Assembly: GCA_003150405.1 (NCBI GenBank)
Contig: QAMM01000009.1
Span: 62,001-126,000, forward strand
Direction of reading: 5' to 3'
Source: Clostridiales bacterium
Lineage (GTDB): Bacteria; Bacillota; Clostridia; Oscillospirales; Ruminococcaceae
Length of the DNA: 64,000 nucleotides
The translations under genes were made by a program, and so were the position numbers. Below are positions 10,504 to 19,944 of this stretch, one piece after another (position 1 is the first letter of the stretch; each line of letters begins with the position of its first letter). Under the pieces are notes generated by a model that had not been told where the DNA came from, searched no databases, and worked only from the letters and a program-made list of their open reading frames with translations.

Positions 10504-11688
10504 ATGGAAAACTTTAATTTCTACGCACCCACACAGGTCGTTTTCGGGAAAAATGCAGAAGCGCAGGTTGGCGAACTGGTCAAGGCGCAGCACTGCAAAA
10601 AGGTTCTTGTCCACTTCGGCGGGAACAGCGCCAAAAAATCCGGGCTGCTGGACCGCGTTTGCGCTTCGCTGGACAAAGCGGGCATTCAGTATGTAACACT
10701 GGGCGGCGTTGTGCCGAACCCGCGTCTTTCCAAGGTTCGCGAAGGCATTGAACTCTGCCAAAAAGAAGGGGTTGACTTTTTGCTGGCGGTCGGCGGCGGC
10801 AGCGTTATTGACTCCTGTAAGGCGATTGGCTACGGCCTTGCAAACGACTGCGATGTTTGGGATCTCTACGAGGGCAAAGCCGCCCCGACCGGCTGCTACC
10901 CGGTGGGCGCTGTGCTGACCATTGCGGCGGCGGGCAGCGAGATGAGCAATTCCTCGGTTATCACCAACGAAGAAGGCTGGCTCAAAATGTCTTGCAACAC
11001 CGATTACGGCCGCTGCAAATTTGCCGTGATGAACCCCGAGTTGACCTATACCCTGCCCCAGTACCAGACCATGAGCGGCTGCACCGATATTCTGATGCAC
11101 ACCATGGAGCGTTATTTCACCAATGTGGAGACAATGGAGCTTACCGACGTTATTGCAGAAGCTCTGATGCGCAACGTCATCCGCAATGCTAAAATTCTAA
11201 TGAAGGATCCGGAGAACTATGAGGCGCGCGCACAGGTTATGTGGGCGAGCAGCCTTGCGCACAACGACCTGACCGGCTGCGGCGCAGTTGGCGATTATGC
11301 GAGCCACCAGATTGAGCATGAGCTCGGCGGCCTGTTCGACGTTACCCACGGCGCCGGCCTTGCAGCGGTTTGGGGGAGCTGGGCGCGTTACGTTTACAAA
11401 CACAACGTCAACCGTTTTGCTCAGTTTGCCGTCAACGTCCTCGGCGTTTACAACCACTTCGATAATCCGGAACGCACCGCCCTGGAAGGTATTGAGGCTA
11501 TGGAGAAGTTCTACCGGGAAATCGAGATGCCGATTTCCATTAAAGAGCTGTTAAACGGCAAAGAAATTACCGATGCAGAGATCGACGAAATGGCGGAGAA
11601 GTGCACCCGCAGCGGCAAAAAAATTGTCGGCCACTTTGTGGAACTCAAGAAAGAGGATATCATTAAAATTTACGAAATGGCGCGGTAA
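10504..11688 (+). CDS. Iron-containing alcohol dehydrogenase (butanol dehydrogenase type)
   Basis: NAD(P)H-dependent group III alcohol dehydrogenase, probably reducing aldehydes at the end of fermentation. The 394 residues show the GGGSVID nucleotide-binding loop (about 97-104) and the metal ligands in TDILMHTMERYF, the EHELGGLFDVTHGAGLA region, and a further histidine. It most resembles clostridial BdhA/BdhB and YqhD-type enzymes; the physiological substrate cannot be told from sequence. ATG follows AAAAAGGAGA. It is monocistronic, with its own promoter and terminator. Confidence 0.9.
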   Translation: MENFNFYAPTQVVFGKNAEAQVGELVKAQHCKKVLVHFGGNSAKKSGLLDRVCASLDKAGIQYVTLGGVVPNPRLSKVREGIELCQKEGVDFLLAVGGGSVIDSCKAIGYGLANDCDVWDLYEGKAAPTGCYPVGAVLTIAAAGSEMSNSSVITNEEGWLKMSCNTDYGRCKFAVMNPELTYTLPQYQTMSGCTDILMHTMERYFTNVETMELTDVIAEALMRNVIRNAKILMKDPENYEARAQVMWASSLAHNDLTGCGAVGDYASHQIEHELGGLFDVTHGAGLAAVWGSWARYVYKHNVNRFAQFAVNVLGVYNHFDNPERTALEGIEAMEKFYREIEMPISIKELLNGKEITDAEIDEMAEKCTRSGKKIVGHFVELKKEDIIKIYEMAR

Positions 11689-11730
11689 GTCCTCCGGCCG
11701 CATATGCCCGCCTTACTGTATGTATCAATC

Positions 11731-11765
11731 AAAAAAGCCGCGGAATACTCCGCGGCTTTTCGCTT
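11731..11765. terminator. Terminator between adh and ruvX
   Basis: GCCGCGGA (11737-11744), loop ATAC, TCCGCGGC (11749-11756), with A6 before and T4 after. It can serve both convergent genes. Confidence 0.85.
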
Positions 11766-11806
11766 TAAAACGTCACTGATTCGATCAATCGGGGACGCTT
11801 TTTTGT

Positions 11807-12241
11807 TTATACCGGCCCTTCCTCTTTGTGGTTGCGGCGGTACTGCATATAGCTTTCCAAAATGATGGTCGCCGCAACCGTGTCGATAACCGCTTTGCGC
11901 TTTTTGCCGCGGGTGTTGGTCTCGTTTAGGATATTGACCGCAGAGACGGTGGTGGAACGCTCATCCCACAAACGCACCGGAATCTGCACCATACCGGCAA
12001 GCCGTTCAGCAAATTCTTCACACTTTTTGGCACGGTCTCCAACCGTCCCGTTCATGTTGACCGGATGCCCCACCACAATCTCCTTGACGTCGTACTCCAC
12101 CGAAGCGATGGCGACCTGCCGCAGGATTTCATCAAAATCGGTCTCATGGATGGTCCCGATAGGGGACGCAAGGAACTCGGTCCGGTCACAGCAGGCAAGC
12201 CCAGTGCGGGCGTCGCCCAAATCAACTGCCATTATCTTCAT
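11807..12241 (-). CDS. ruvX: Holliday junction resolvase-like nuclease RuvX/YqgF
   Basis: RNase H-fold nuclease linked in other bacteria to 16S rRNA 5'-end maturation and Holliday junction resolution. The acidic residues are in place: MAVDLGDARTG at the N-terminus, VRLWDERSTT mid-protein and AVIDTVAATIIL near the end. I prefer ATG 12241, which has GGAG 7 bases upstream and gives 144 residues; an in-frame ATG at 12253 lacks a clear binding site. It lies 68 bases after the phosphatase gene, at the tail of the pyr cluster. Confidence 0.9.
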   Translation of the reverse strand: MKIMAVDLGDARTGLACCDRTEFLASPIGTIHETDFDEILRQVAIASVEYDVKEIVVGHPVNMNGTVGDRAKKCEEFAERLAGMVQIPVRLWDERSTTVSAVNILNETNTRGKKRKAVIDTVAATIILESYMQYRRNHKEEGPV

Positions 12242-12309
12242 TCTATTCTCCATTCCGCCGCAGACTTTATGCGTAGCGCCGCGGCCGGGTTGTACCGCCG
12301 AATCCGGCG

Positions 12310-12990
12310 TTATGCATCCCCTGTTTTGGGTTCAAACTGCTCCCACCAGCGCTGGCGGGCAAAGGTTTTGGTCTCCTCGGCAAGATGTTCCGTGCGGTTC
12401 GCAAACACAAGGGTTGGATGCAGCTCTGCATCAAAGGTAATTTTGGAAATTGCCGTATTGTCGCACCAGCCCACCTGAGAGATACCCTCTACCGGAAGTC
12501 CCTTCGCAAAGGTGAGAAAATTCCGAATTGCACAGCCATGCGAGACGATTGCAACCGTTTTTCCAGGGTTTTCCCTGACGATTTCCAGCACCGTTTTTAC
12601 AATCCGGTCATACACCTGCCTCATGGTCTCACCGTTTGGTGCCTCAAACAGCCAGGGAAATTGCTCCCAGTTTCGATTCTGTTCCGGGTAGTCCACCGGG
12701 AAGCAATCCCAGGGCTTTCCTTCCCAGTCGCCGCCGTTGATTTCAATCAGCCCATCCCGCAGCTGGAGCGGCAAACCATGATAACGGTTGACCGCCTTTG
12801 CCGTTTCAACCGCACGGGTCAGCGGGCTGGAATAGACCGCTCCCAGCGGCAAATCCCGGCAATACTCCGCAAGCTGATCGAGCTGCCGCCAGCCCATTTC
12901 ACTGACAGCACCATTGTAATGTCCTTGAAACAGTCGTTTTTCGTTTCCTTCCGCCTGCGCATGGCGGATGAGATAAACGGTTGTCACCAT
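12310..12990 (-). CDS. Histidine phosphatase family protein
   Basis: A 226-residue member of the phosphoglycerate-mutase-like branch. LIRHAQAEGN near the N-terminus holds the phosphorylated histidine, and IVSHGCAIRNFL (about 148-159) holds the second catalytic histidine. The start overlaps the end of pyrD by 7 bases (ATGG TGA arrangement), so it is co-translated with the pyrimidine genes. The substrate is unknown. A nucleotide or phospho-intermediate role is suggested only by context. Confidence 0.88.
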   Translation of the reverse strand: MVTTVYLIRHAQAEGNEKRLFQGHYNGAVSEMGWRQLDQLAEYCRDLPLGAVYSSPLTRAVETAKAVNRYHGLPLQLRDGLIEINGGDWEGKPWDCFPVDYPEQNRNWEQFPWLFEAPNGETMRQVYDRIVKTVLEIVRENPGKTVAIVSHGCAIRNFLTFAKGLPVEGISQVGWCDNTAISKITFDAELHPTLVFANRTEHLAEETKTFARQRWWEQFEPKTGDA

Positions 12991-13895
12991 GGCTGCACCG
13001 TCCCGACAATTTCGCTGACGCTGGCAATGCCGTTTTCATCCAGGTACTGGTTTAACCCGTCAATGATCTCAACCGGCGCATAGGGATTGGTAAACAACGC
13101 CGCACCGACCTGGATGGCCGAAGCCCCCGCCATCATCATTTCAACGGCGTCCTTCCAGGTGGCAATACCGCCCATTCCCACAACCGGTATGCGCACCGCG
13201 TTTGCAACCTGCCAGACCATCCGCACCGCAACCGGGAACACCGCCGGGCCGGAAAGGCCGCCTACATTGTTTTTAAGGATGGGCCGCCTAGTCTTAATGT
13301 CAATCCGCATACCAAGCAGGGTGTTGATGAGCGAAACCGCATCCGCCCCCTCCGCTTCAACCGCTTTTGCCATGAGAGCAATGTCGGTGACATTTGGGGT
13401 GAGCTTGACCATCACCGGCTTGCTGGTCGCGTCCTTCACCAGCCGGGTAATGCCTCCTGCGACCTTTGGATCGGTGCCGAACGCGGCTCCGCCGCATTTG
13501 ACGTTGGGGCAGGAGATGTTGAGTTCAATCATATCCACATCGGTGCCGTCTAAGCGGCGTGCCATCTCGGCGTAATCCTCCGGGGTGGAACCGGCGATGT
13601 TCGCAATGATGCGCGTCCCCGCCTGCTTGATGTATGGGATTTCCTCTTTGATAAAATGCTCTACACCGGGGTTTTGCAACCCGACCGAATTGAGCATTCC
13701 CGAGGGCGTCTCTGCCACGCGCGGCGGCGGGTTGCCCTCGCGCCGCTCCAGCGTGGTGCCCTTGACCGAGATCCCCCCCAGCCGGCCGATATCATAAAAT
13801 TTTGCGTATTCCCTGCCGTACCCAAAGGTGCCGGAAGCCGGGATCACCGGGTTTTGAAAGGATACGCCTGCAATATTGACCGATAAATCTGCCAT
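12984..13895 (-). CDS. pyrD: Dihydroorotate dehydrogenase, catalytic subunit (class 1B)
   Basis: Oxidizes dihydroorotate to orotate, using FMN. Type 1B enzymes work as a heterotetramer with PyrK, which passes electrons to NAD+. The 303 residues include NISCPNVKCGG (catalytic cysteine, about 127-137), VKLTPNVTDI (substrate lysine) and the FMN-phosphate loop VGMGGIATWKDAVEM. Start ATG 13895 has GGAGGG upstream. It follows pyrK by 11 bases, as expected for the two-subunit form. Confidence 0.96.
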   Translation of the reverse strand: MADLSVNIAGVSFQNPVIPASGTFGYGREYAKFYDIGRLGGISVKGTTLERREGNPPPRVAETPSGMLNSVGLQNPGVEHFIKEEIPYIKQAGTRIIANIAGSTPEDYAEMARRLDGTDVDMIELNISCPNVKCGGAAFGTDPKVAGGITRLVKDATSKPVMVKLTPNVTDIALMAKAVEAEGADAVSLINTLLGMRIDIKTRRPILKNNVGGLSGPAVFPVAVRMVWQVANAVRIPVVGMGGIATWKDAVEMMMAGASAIQVGAALFTNPYAPVEIIDGLNQYLDENGIASVSEIVGTVQPW

Positions 13896-13906
13896 GGTAT
13901 CCCTCC

Positions 13907-14674
13907 TTACAAAACGACCTGTTTGGAATCAAACACCGGGCCGTCCTTGCAGACATGCCCGTAATATTCTTTGCCGTCCATTACAAGACGGCAGGCACAG
14001 ACATAGCAGGCGCCTACGCCGCAGGCCATCCGCTGTTCCAGCGAGACCTCGCAGGCAATCCCCTGTGCATCCGCAAGGGCGATGATGTTTTTGAGCATCA
14101 CTTCTGGGCCGCAGGCGTAAATTACATCCGGTGTCTCACGTGCAAGCAATGCTTTGAGCCCATCGGTGACAAAGCCCTTGTTTCCCTTGGTGCCGTTGTC
14201 GGTATACAGCAGCACTTCACGGCAATGGCGTTTAAAATCCTCCTCAAGGATGCAGGCGGATTCATCCCGGAAGCCAAGAATGGCCACAGCCTCCCCGCCG
14301 TACTGCTTGGCGAGCTCCAGCATCGGCGGTACGCCAATCCCCCCGCCAATGACAACCGCCTTTTTCCCCGGGCGGATGGTAAACCCGTTTCCGAGGGGGG
14401 CGAGCATGTCAACGGATTCTCCTTGCTGAACAGCGGCAAGCCGCTCGGTACCATCCCCGCGGATTTCAAAAACCAGCCGCAGGGTACCAGCCGCTTTGTC
14501 CACCTCGCAGATCGAGATAGGTCGGCGGAGCGAGCATTCCGGTACCTTGAGGTTGACAAACTGCCCCGGAACCGCCTCTTCGGCGATTTCCGGACAGCAA
14601 ATGGTAAACGAATAGAAGCCTTTGGCAAGCTCCTGCTTTTTGGTAAGCGGGTAGCTTCCTACATGCAAAGCCAT
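13907..14674 (-). CDS. pyrK: Dihydroorotate dehydrogenase electron transfer subunit
   Basis: FAD and [2Fe-2S] subunit that carries electrons from PyrD to NAD+. The FAD-binding RRPISICEV motif (about 53-61), the NAD-binding GGGIGVPPML segment and the cluster cysteines CGVGACYVCAC plus a later HVC are all visible. Start ATG 14674 is set by GGAGGAAACAC directly upstream and gives 255 residues. It starts 13 bases after the carB stop. Confidence 0.95.
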   Translation of the reverse strand: MALHVGSYPLTKKQELAKGFYSFTICCPEIAEEAVPGQFVNLKVPECSLRRPISICEVDKAAGTLRLVFEIRGDGTERLAAVQQGESVDMLAPLGNGFTIRPGKKAVVIGGGIGVPPMLELAKQYGGEAVAILGFRDESACILEEDFKRHCREVLLYTDNGTKGNKGFVTDGLKALLARETPDVIYACGPEVMLKNIIALADAQGIACEVSLEQRMACGVGACYVCACRLVMDGKEYYGHVCKDGPVFDSKQVVL

Positions 14675-14687
14675 TGTGTTTCCTCCG

Positions 14688-17600
14688 TTATATTTTGGTG
14701 ATGTCCACAAGCTCAACGTCGCCCACCGTTTTGCCGAGCAGCAGGCTGTCTGCAACCGCATTTGCGGTATCCAGCGAGGTCAGGCTTGCAATGGAGCGTT
14801 CTACCGCCTTACGGCGGATTTTCACGCTGTCTTTGGCCGGTTCACGGCCTTTTTCCGAAGTGGAGATGATATAGTCAATCTTCCCGCTGTCCAGCAGGGT
14901 GATGACGTTGTTTTTGCCGTCCTTGTGTTTTGGTACCACATTGGTCGGAATCATGTTCTTGTTAAGGGTGTTCGCCGTACCCGGGGTTGCATAAAGGTCA
15001 AATCCAAGAGTGTTAAATTTATCCGCAATTTTAATAAGCTCCTGCTTGTCGGAATCACGGACGGTCATCAGCACGCCGCCGGAGCGTTTCATTTTGTATC
15101 CGGCCGCGGTCAGGCCCTTGAGCAGGGCCTCCTCAAAGGTGTGGGCAATGCCCAAAACCTCGCCGGTGGATTTCATCTCCGGCCCCAGATGGGTATCAAC
15201 ATCGTGCAGCTTTTCAAAGCTGAAAACCGGCACCTTGACGGCGACATAATCGCCCTCCGGGTACAGGCCGGTGCCCCAGCCCAGCTCTTTGAGGGAGGCG
15301 CCGAGCATAATTTTGGTCGCCATATCCACCATCGGCACGCCGGTGACCTTGCTGATGTAAGGCACCGTTCTGGAGGAACGGGGATTGACCTCAATGACAT
15401 AGACCGTGTCATTGTAAACCACATACTGCACATTGACAAGCCCAATAACGTTCAGCGCCTTTGCAAGCCTGCCGGTGTAGTCCACAATGGTCTCGCGGAT
15501 GCGCTTGGAGAGATTCTGCGCCGGATAAATGGAAATTGAGTCGCCGGAATGAACACCCGCACGCTCTACATGTTCCATGATACCGGGAATGAGGTAATCC
15601 TTGCCGTCGCAGATGGCGTCGACCTCGACCTCAACGCCCATGAGGTATTTATCAATGAGCACCGGGTTTTCAATGTTGTTGCCGAGGATGATTTCCATGT
15701 ACTCGACAATGTCTTTGTCCGAGTGGGCGATGATCATGTTCTGGCCGCCGAGGACATAGGACGGACGCATCAGAACCGGGTAACCCAGCTCATTTGCCGC
15801 CTTGATGGCCTCTTCGGTGGTAAAGACGGTGTGGCCCTGCGGGCGCGGAATGCCGCACTGCTCCAGCAGTTCGTCAAAACGCTCGCGGTCCTCAGCAGCG
15901 TCGACGCTGTCCGCCGAGGTTCCGAGGATATTCGCTCCCAGCTCGTCGAGATACTTCGCGAGCTTAATGGCAGTTTGGCCGCCAAACTGGACGACAACGC
16001 CGTATGGCTTCTCGGTCTCGAGAATACTGCGGACGTCCTCCTTGGTCAGCGGGTCAAAATAGAGGCGGTCACCGGTGTCAAAGTCGGTGGAAACGGTCTC
16101 CGGGTTGTTGTTGCAGATAACCGCTTCATACCCTTCTTCCTTGAGCGCCCAGACACAGTGAACCGAGCAGTAGTCAAACTCAATGCCCTGCCCAATGCGG
16201 ATTGGGCCGGAACCGAATACCACCACCTTTTTCTTGCCGGTGTTATGTTCATTGATAAACAGCTCCGCCTCGTTCTCATCATCGTAGGTGGAATAAAAAT
16301 ACGGGGTTTCTGCCGCAAATTCGGCGGCACAGGTATCAACCATCTTGTAGGCGGCAAAGCGCGGATTTTTGATGGTCTGCCCGGAGAGCTGCTCAATGGT
16401 TTCGTCGAGGAAACCATATTTTTTGGCAGCCAGGTATTTTTCGTCGGTTAGTTCACCGTCTGCAAGACTGCGCTCCATTTTGATGAGGTTGAGCAGTTTG
16501 TAAAGGAACCAGTTGTCAATTTTAGTGATGGAGTGGATTTCCTCCGGCGCAATGCCGCGTTTAAGCGCCTCATAAATTACAAAGGAACGCTCGTCATCGC
16601 AGTTGTAGAGCCGGTTGTGGATTTCTTCATCCGAAAGATCCGCGAGCTTTTTTAGGTTCATGGTGGAAAGGCCAAGCTCCGCGCCGCGGACCGCCTTCAT
16701 CATAGCCTGTTCAAAGGAGGTGCCAATGGCCATAACCTCGCCGGTCGCCATCATCTGGGTGCCGAGGGTGCGTTTGGCGTAGACGAACTTTTCAAACGGC
16801 CATTTCGGGAACTTGATGACAACATAGTCTATGGAAGGCTCAAAGCAGGCATAGGTTTTACCGGTGACCGCATTAATGATTTCATCCAGCGTATAGCCAA
16901 TGGCAATGCGGGTTGCAACCTTTGCAATCGGGTAGCCGGTGGCCTTGGAAGCGAGTGCCGAGGAACGCGACACACGGGGGTTGACCTCGATTACCGCATA
17001 TTCAAACGAGGTGGGGTGCAGGGCAAACTGAACGTTGCAGCCGCCTTCCACCCGCAGCTCCGACACAATGTTGAGCGCAGCGGTGCGGAGCATTTGGTAC
17101 TCCTTGTCGCTCAGGGTAACCGCCGGTGCAATTACAATGCTGTCACCGGTGTGGACGCCGACCGGGTCGAAATTTTCCATTGAACAGACGGTGATGACGT
17201 TACCCTTGCGGTCACGGATGACCTCAAACTCAATCTCCTTCCAGCCGGAGATGCATTTTTCCACCAGGATCTGGGTAATTGGGGACAAACGCAGGCCGTT
17301 TTCGGCAATATCCCGCAGCTCTTCCTCGTTGTTTACAATACCGCCGCCGGTGCCGCCCAAGGTAAACGCCGGGCGGATAATGAGCGGGTAGCCAATCCCC
17401 CGTTCGTTTGCAAACGCCACCGCATCCTCAATGGTGGTGACAACCTTGGAGGGGATGCACGGTTCGCCAATGGCTTCCATGGTATCCTTAAAGGCCTGGC
17501 GATCCTCTGCCTTGTGGATGGTTTCTGGGTTCGCGCCGAGCAGCTTAACACCGTGTTCCTCCAGGAACCCCTCCTCCGCAAGCTGCATGGAAAGGGTGAG

Positions 17601-17885
17601 GCCGGTCTGCCCACCCAGGGTGGAAAGCACGCTGTCCGGTTTCTCAATTTCAATGACCCGCTTAACCACATCAAGGGTCAGCGGCTCAATGTAAATTTCG
17701 TCAGCCATGGTTTTGTCGGTCATAATGGTGGCCGGGTTGGAGTTGATGAGGACGACCTCAAGCCCCTCCTGCTTGAGCGCGCGGCAGGCCTGTGCACCGG
17801 CGTAGTCAAACTCCGCTGCCTGCCCAATGACGATAGGACCAGAGCCAATGACGAGTACCTTCTTAATATCGTGTCTAAGCGGCAT
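14688..17885 (-). CDS. carB: Carbamoyl phosphate synthase, large subunit
   Basis: Makes carbamoyl phosphate from ammonia (channelled from CarA), bicarbonate and two ATP. The 1065 residues carry both ATP-grasp halves, with the paired motifs KVLVIGSGPIVIGQAAEFDYAG near residue 9 and VVVFGSGPIRIGQGIEFDY near 547, and a C-terminal MGS-like regulatory domain. Its ATG overlaps the carA stop by one base (TAATG). Its place in the pyr operon suggests it mainly serves pyrimidine synthesis. Confidence 0.97.
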   Translation of the reverse strand: MPLRHDIKKVLVIGSGPIVIGQAAEFDYAGAQACRALKQEGLEVVLINSNPATIMTDKTMADEIYIEPLTLDVVKRVIEIEKPDSVLSTLGGQTGLTLSMQLAEEGFLEEHGVKLLGANPETIHKAEDRQAFKDTMEAIGEPCIPSKVVTTIEDAVAFANERGIGYPLIIRPAFTLGGTGGGIVNNEEELRDIAENGLRLSPITQILVEKCISGWKEIEFEVIRDRKGNVITVCSMENFDPVGVHTGDSIVIAPAVTLSDKEYQMLRTAALNIVSELRVEGGCNVQFALHPTSFEYAVIEVNPRVSRSSALASKATGYPIAKVATRIAIGYTLDEIINAVTGKTYACFEPSIDYVVIKFPKWPFEKFVYAKRTLGTQMMATGEVMAIGTSFEQAMMKAVRGAELGLSTMNLKKLADLSDEEIHNRLYNCDDERSFVIYEALKRGIAPEEIHSITKIDNWFLYKLLNLIKMERSLADGELTDEKYLAAKKYGFLDETIEQLSGQTIKNPRFAAYKMVDTCAAEFAAETPYFYSTYDDENEAELFINEHNTGKKKVVVFGSGPIRIGQGIEFDYCSVHCVWALKEEGYEAVICNNNPETVSTDFDTGDRLYFDPLTKEDVRSILETEKPYGVVVQFGGQTAIKLAKYLDELGANILGTSADSVDAAEDRERFDELLEQCGIPRPQGHTVFTTEEAIKAANELGYPVLMRPSYVLGGQNMIIAHSDKDIVEYMEIILGNNIENPVLIDKYLMGVEVEVDAICDGKDYLIPGIMEHVERAGVHSGDSISIYPAQNLSKRIRETIVDYTGRLAKALNVIGLVNVQYVVYNDTVYVIEVNPRSSRTVPYISKVTGVPMVDMATKIMLGASLKELGWGTGLYPEGDYVAVKVPVFSFEKLHDVDTHLGPEMKSTGEVLGIAHTFEEALLKGLTAAGYKMKRSGGVLMTVRDSDKQELIKIADKFNTLGFDLYATPGTANTLNKNMIPTNVVPKHKDGKNNVITLLDSGKIDYIISTSEKGREPAKDSVKIRRKAVERSIASLTSLDTANAVADSLLLGKTVGDVELVDITKI

Positions 17886-18976
17886 TATTTGCGTCCTCCT
17901 TTTTCCATCATTTCAATAAAGCGGTCGAACAGGAACGCAGTGTCCTCCGGCCCGCCGCAGGCCTCCGGGTGAAACTGCACCGTTACGGTCGGGTGCTTGA
18001 GGTAACGGACCCCTTCACAGGTGCCGTCATTTGCGTTTTTATAGTTCACCACGCCCACCGAGGCTTTAATGCTGTCCGAATCCACCGCGTAGCCATGGTT
18101 TTGGCTGGTGACAAAGGTGCGGTCGTTGTCAAGATCCACCACCGGCTGGTTTTCTCCGCGGTGCCCATATTTGAGCTTGCGGGTGGAGGCGCCGTTTGCA
18201 AGCGCCATGAGCTGGTGCCCAAGACAGATGCCAAAGGTCGGGATTTTTAACTTCAGCATTTCCCGCAGGTTTAAAATGGTCTCAATGTTGTCTTTCGGAT
18301 CTCCAGGGCCGTTGGAAAGCATAACGCCGTCCGGGTTCATCTCCTTAATCTGGTCGGCCGTAGTGTTGTACGGCACAACCGTAACATCGCATCCGCGTTT
18401 TAACAGCTCCCGTTCAATGTTGCGTTTATAGCCAAAGTCAAACAGTACCACACGGTATTTGGTTTCGCCCTCCGCCTTATAGGTGCGGATTTCCGGTGTA
18501 GAGACGTTTTTAACCGCATCTTTGATGTAAAATGCGCGGATTTTTTCCAGCGCCGCAGCTTTATCGGCAATTGGCTCGTTTGTAATCATACCGTTCATTA
18601 CACCAAATTCGCGGATTTTACGAGTAAGGCTGCGGGTATCAATACCGTACAGACCAACCACGCCTTTTTCCTTTAAGTAACTGTCAATATCGTCCTCACA
18701 GCGAAAATTGGACGGATGCTCACACCATTCCCGTACAATATAGCCGCTCAGGTGGCAGCGGGCGGACTCACCGTCAAGGCTGTTGGTGCCGTAATTCCCC
18801 ACAAGAGGAAACGTCTGAGTGACAATATGGCCGTAATAGCTGGGGTCGGTCAGCGTCTCTTGGTAGCCGGTCATACCGGTTGAAAAGACAATTTCACCAA
18901 TGACTGTTCCCTTGGCCCCAAAGCTGTACCCTTCGTAAACACTGCCGTCTGCCAGCAGCAAAGTTGCTTTTTCCAT
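17885..18976 (-). CDS. carA: Carbamoyl phosphate synthase, small (glutaminase) subunit
   Basis: Class I glutamine amidotransferase that feeds ammonia to CarB. The nucleophile lies in FGICLGHQLMALA, and the partner His/Glu in VQFHPEA near the C-terminus. Start ATG 18976 is supported by TGGAGG nine bases upstream and by homology (MEKATLLLADGSV), giving 363 residues. A longer in-frame reading to 19129 overlaps the pyrF 3' end and is not supported. Confidence 0.96.
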   Translation of the reverse strand: MEKATLLLADGSVYEGYSFGAKGTVIGEIVFSTGMTGYQETLTDPSYYGHIVTQTFPLVGNYGTNSLDGESARCHLSGYIVREWCEHPSNFRCEDDIDSYLKEKGVVGLYGIDTRSLTRKIREFGVMNGMITNEPIADKAAALEKIRAFYIKDAVKNVSTPEIRTYKAEGETKYRVVLFDFGYKRNIERELLKRGCDVTVVPYNTTADQIKEMNPDGVMLSNGPGDPKDNIETILNLREMLKLKIPTFGICLGHQLMALANGASTRKLKYGHRGENQPVVDLDNDRTFVTSQNHGYAVDSDSIKASVGVVNYKNANDGTCEGVRYLKHPTVTVQFHPEACGGPEDTAFLFDRFIEMMEKGGRK

Positions 18977-19011
18977 GTAAACCTCCACTGTATCTGATGA
19001 AGATGAAACGG

Positions 19012-19944
19012 TTAACCGATCCGGATTTCCCCAATTTGGGAAAGGATATCCTCTTTCATGCGGAACGCTTCCCGGCGGGCCGCACGCGCATAATCCTCCT
19101 CCGGACAGCCTTCTTTTTGATAAGCGCACATGATCCCGCGGGAGGAATTGACAATGGCGCCGAGGCCGTTTTTGTCAAATGCGGGAGCAACGTCGGCTGC
19201 TCCCCCGCCCTGCGCGCCGTAACCGGGCACAAGGAAGAAGGTATGCGGTAGTTTTGCACGCAGCTCTTCCAGCTGTTTGGGGTAGGTCGCACCAACTACT
19301 GCGCCAACCGCGCTGTACCCGTATTTGCCAACAAGGTCTGCGCCCCAGCCTTCGCACATCTCGCCCATAATTTCATAAACGGGCTTGCTGTCAATCAGAC
19401 GGTCCTGCAATTCGCCGGAGGAAGGGTTGGAGGTCTTAACCAGCACAAAGATACCTTTTTTCCGCTCCTTGCATACCTTGAGCAGCGGGCGGATGCCGTC
19501 GCTTCCCAAATAGCCGTTGACGGTCAGCGCATCCGCACCGAACGGCTCCACAAATTCACCGCCAAGCTCAAACCCGCCGAGATGGGCGGAGGCGTAAGCT
19601 TCCATCGTGGTGCCAATGTCGTTGCGCTTGCCGTCGGTAATCACCAGCATCCCGCGCTTTTTGGCGTAGGAAATGGTTTTGTAAAGCGTTTTTACACCTT
19701 GGTATCCATACATTTCATAATAAGCGGCCTGCGGCTTTATGGCGGGCACAATGTCGCAGAGCGCGTCAATTAAGCCCTTATTGAAGGTGAGCAGTGCTTT
19801 TGCAGCGCCTTTCAGGGTTTCTCCATACTGCTCAAACGCTGCCGTCTTGATATAGGCCGGCACATAGTCGAGCTTGGGGTCAAGCCCTGCCACCGTTGGA
19901 TTCTGGGTTTTCACAATCTGCTTGATGAGCTTGTCCATCATCAT
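19012..19944 (-). CDS. pyrF: Orotidine 5'-phosphate decarboxylase (long type)
   Basis: Decarboxylates OMP to UMP, the last step of de novo synthesis. The catalytic segment ITDGKRNDIGTT (about 98-109) has the Asp-Lys-Asp array. At 310 residues it belongs to the longer type 2 group, unlike the ~240-residue Bacillus enzyme. The start overlaps pyrC by four bases. Three ATG codons in a row (19944, 19941, 19938) make the exact initiation codon uncertain. Confidence 0.95.
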   Translation of the reverse strand: MMMDKLIKQIVKTQNPTVAGLDPKLDYVPAYIKTAAFEQYGETLKGAAKALLTFNKGLIDALCDIVPAIKPQAAYYEMYGYQGVKTLYKTISYAKKRGMLVITDGKRNDIGTTMEAYASAHLGGFELGGEFVEPFGADALTVNGYLGSDGIRPLLKVCKERKKGIFVLVKTSNPSSGELQDRLIDSKPVYEIMGEMCEGWGADLVGKYGYSAVGAVVGATYPKQLEELRAKLPHTFFLVPGYGAQGGGAADVAPAFDKNGLGAIVNSSRGIMCAYQKEGCPEEDYARAARREAFRMKEDILSQIGEIRIG

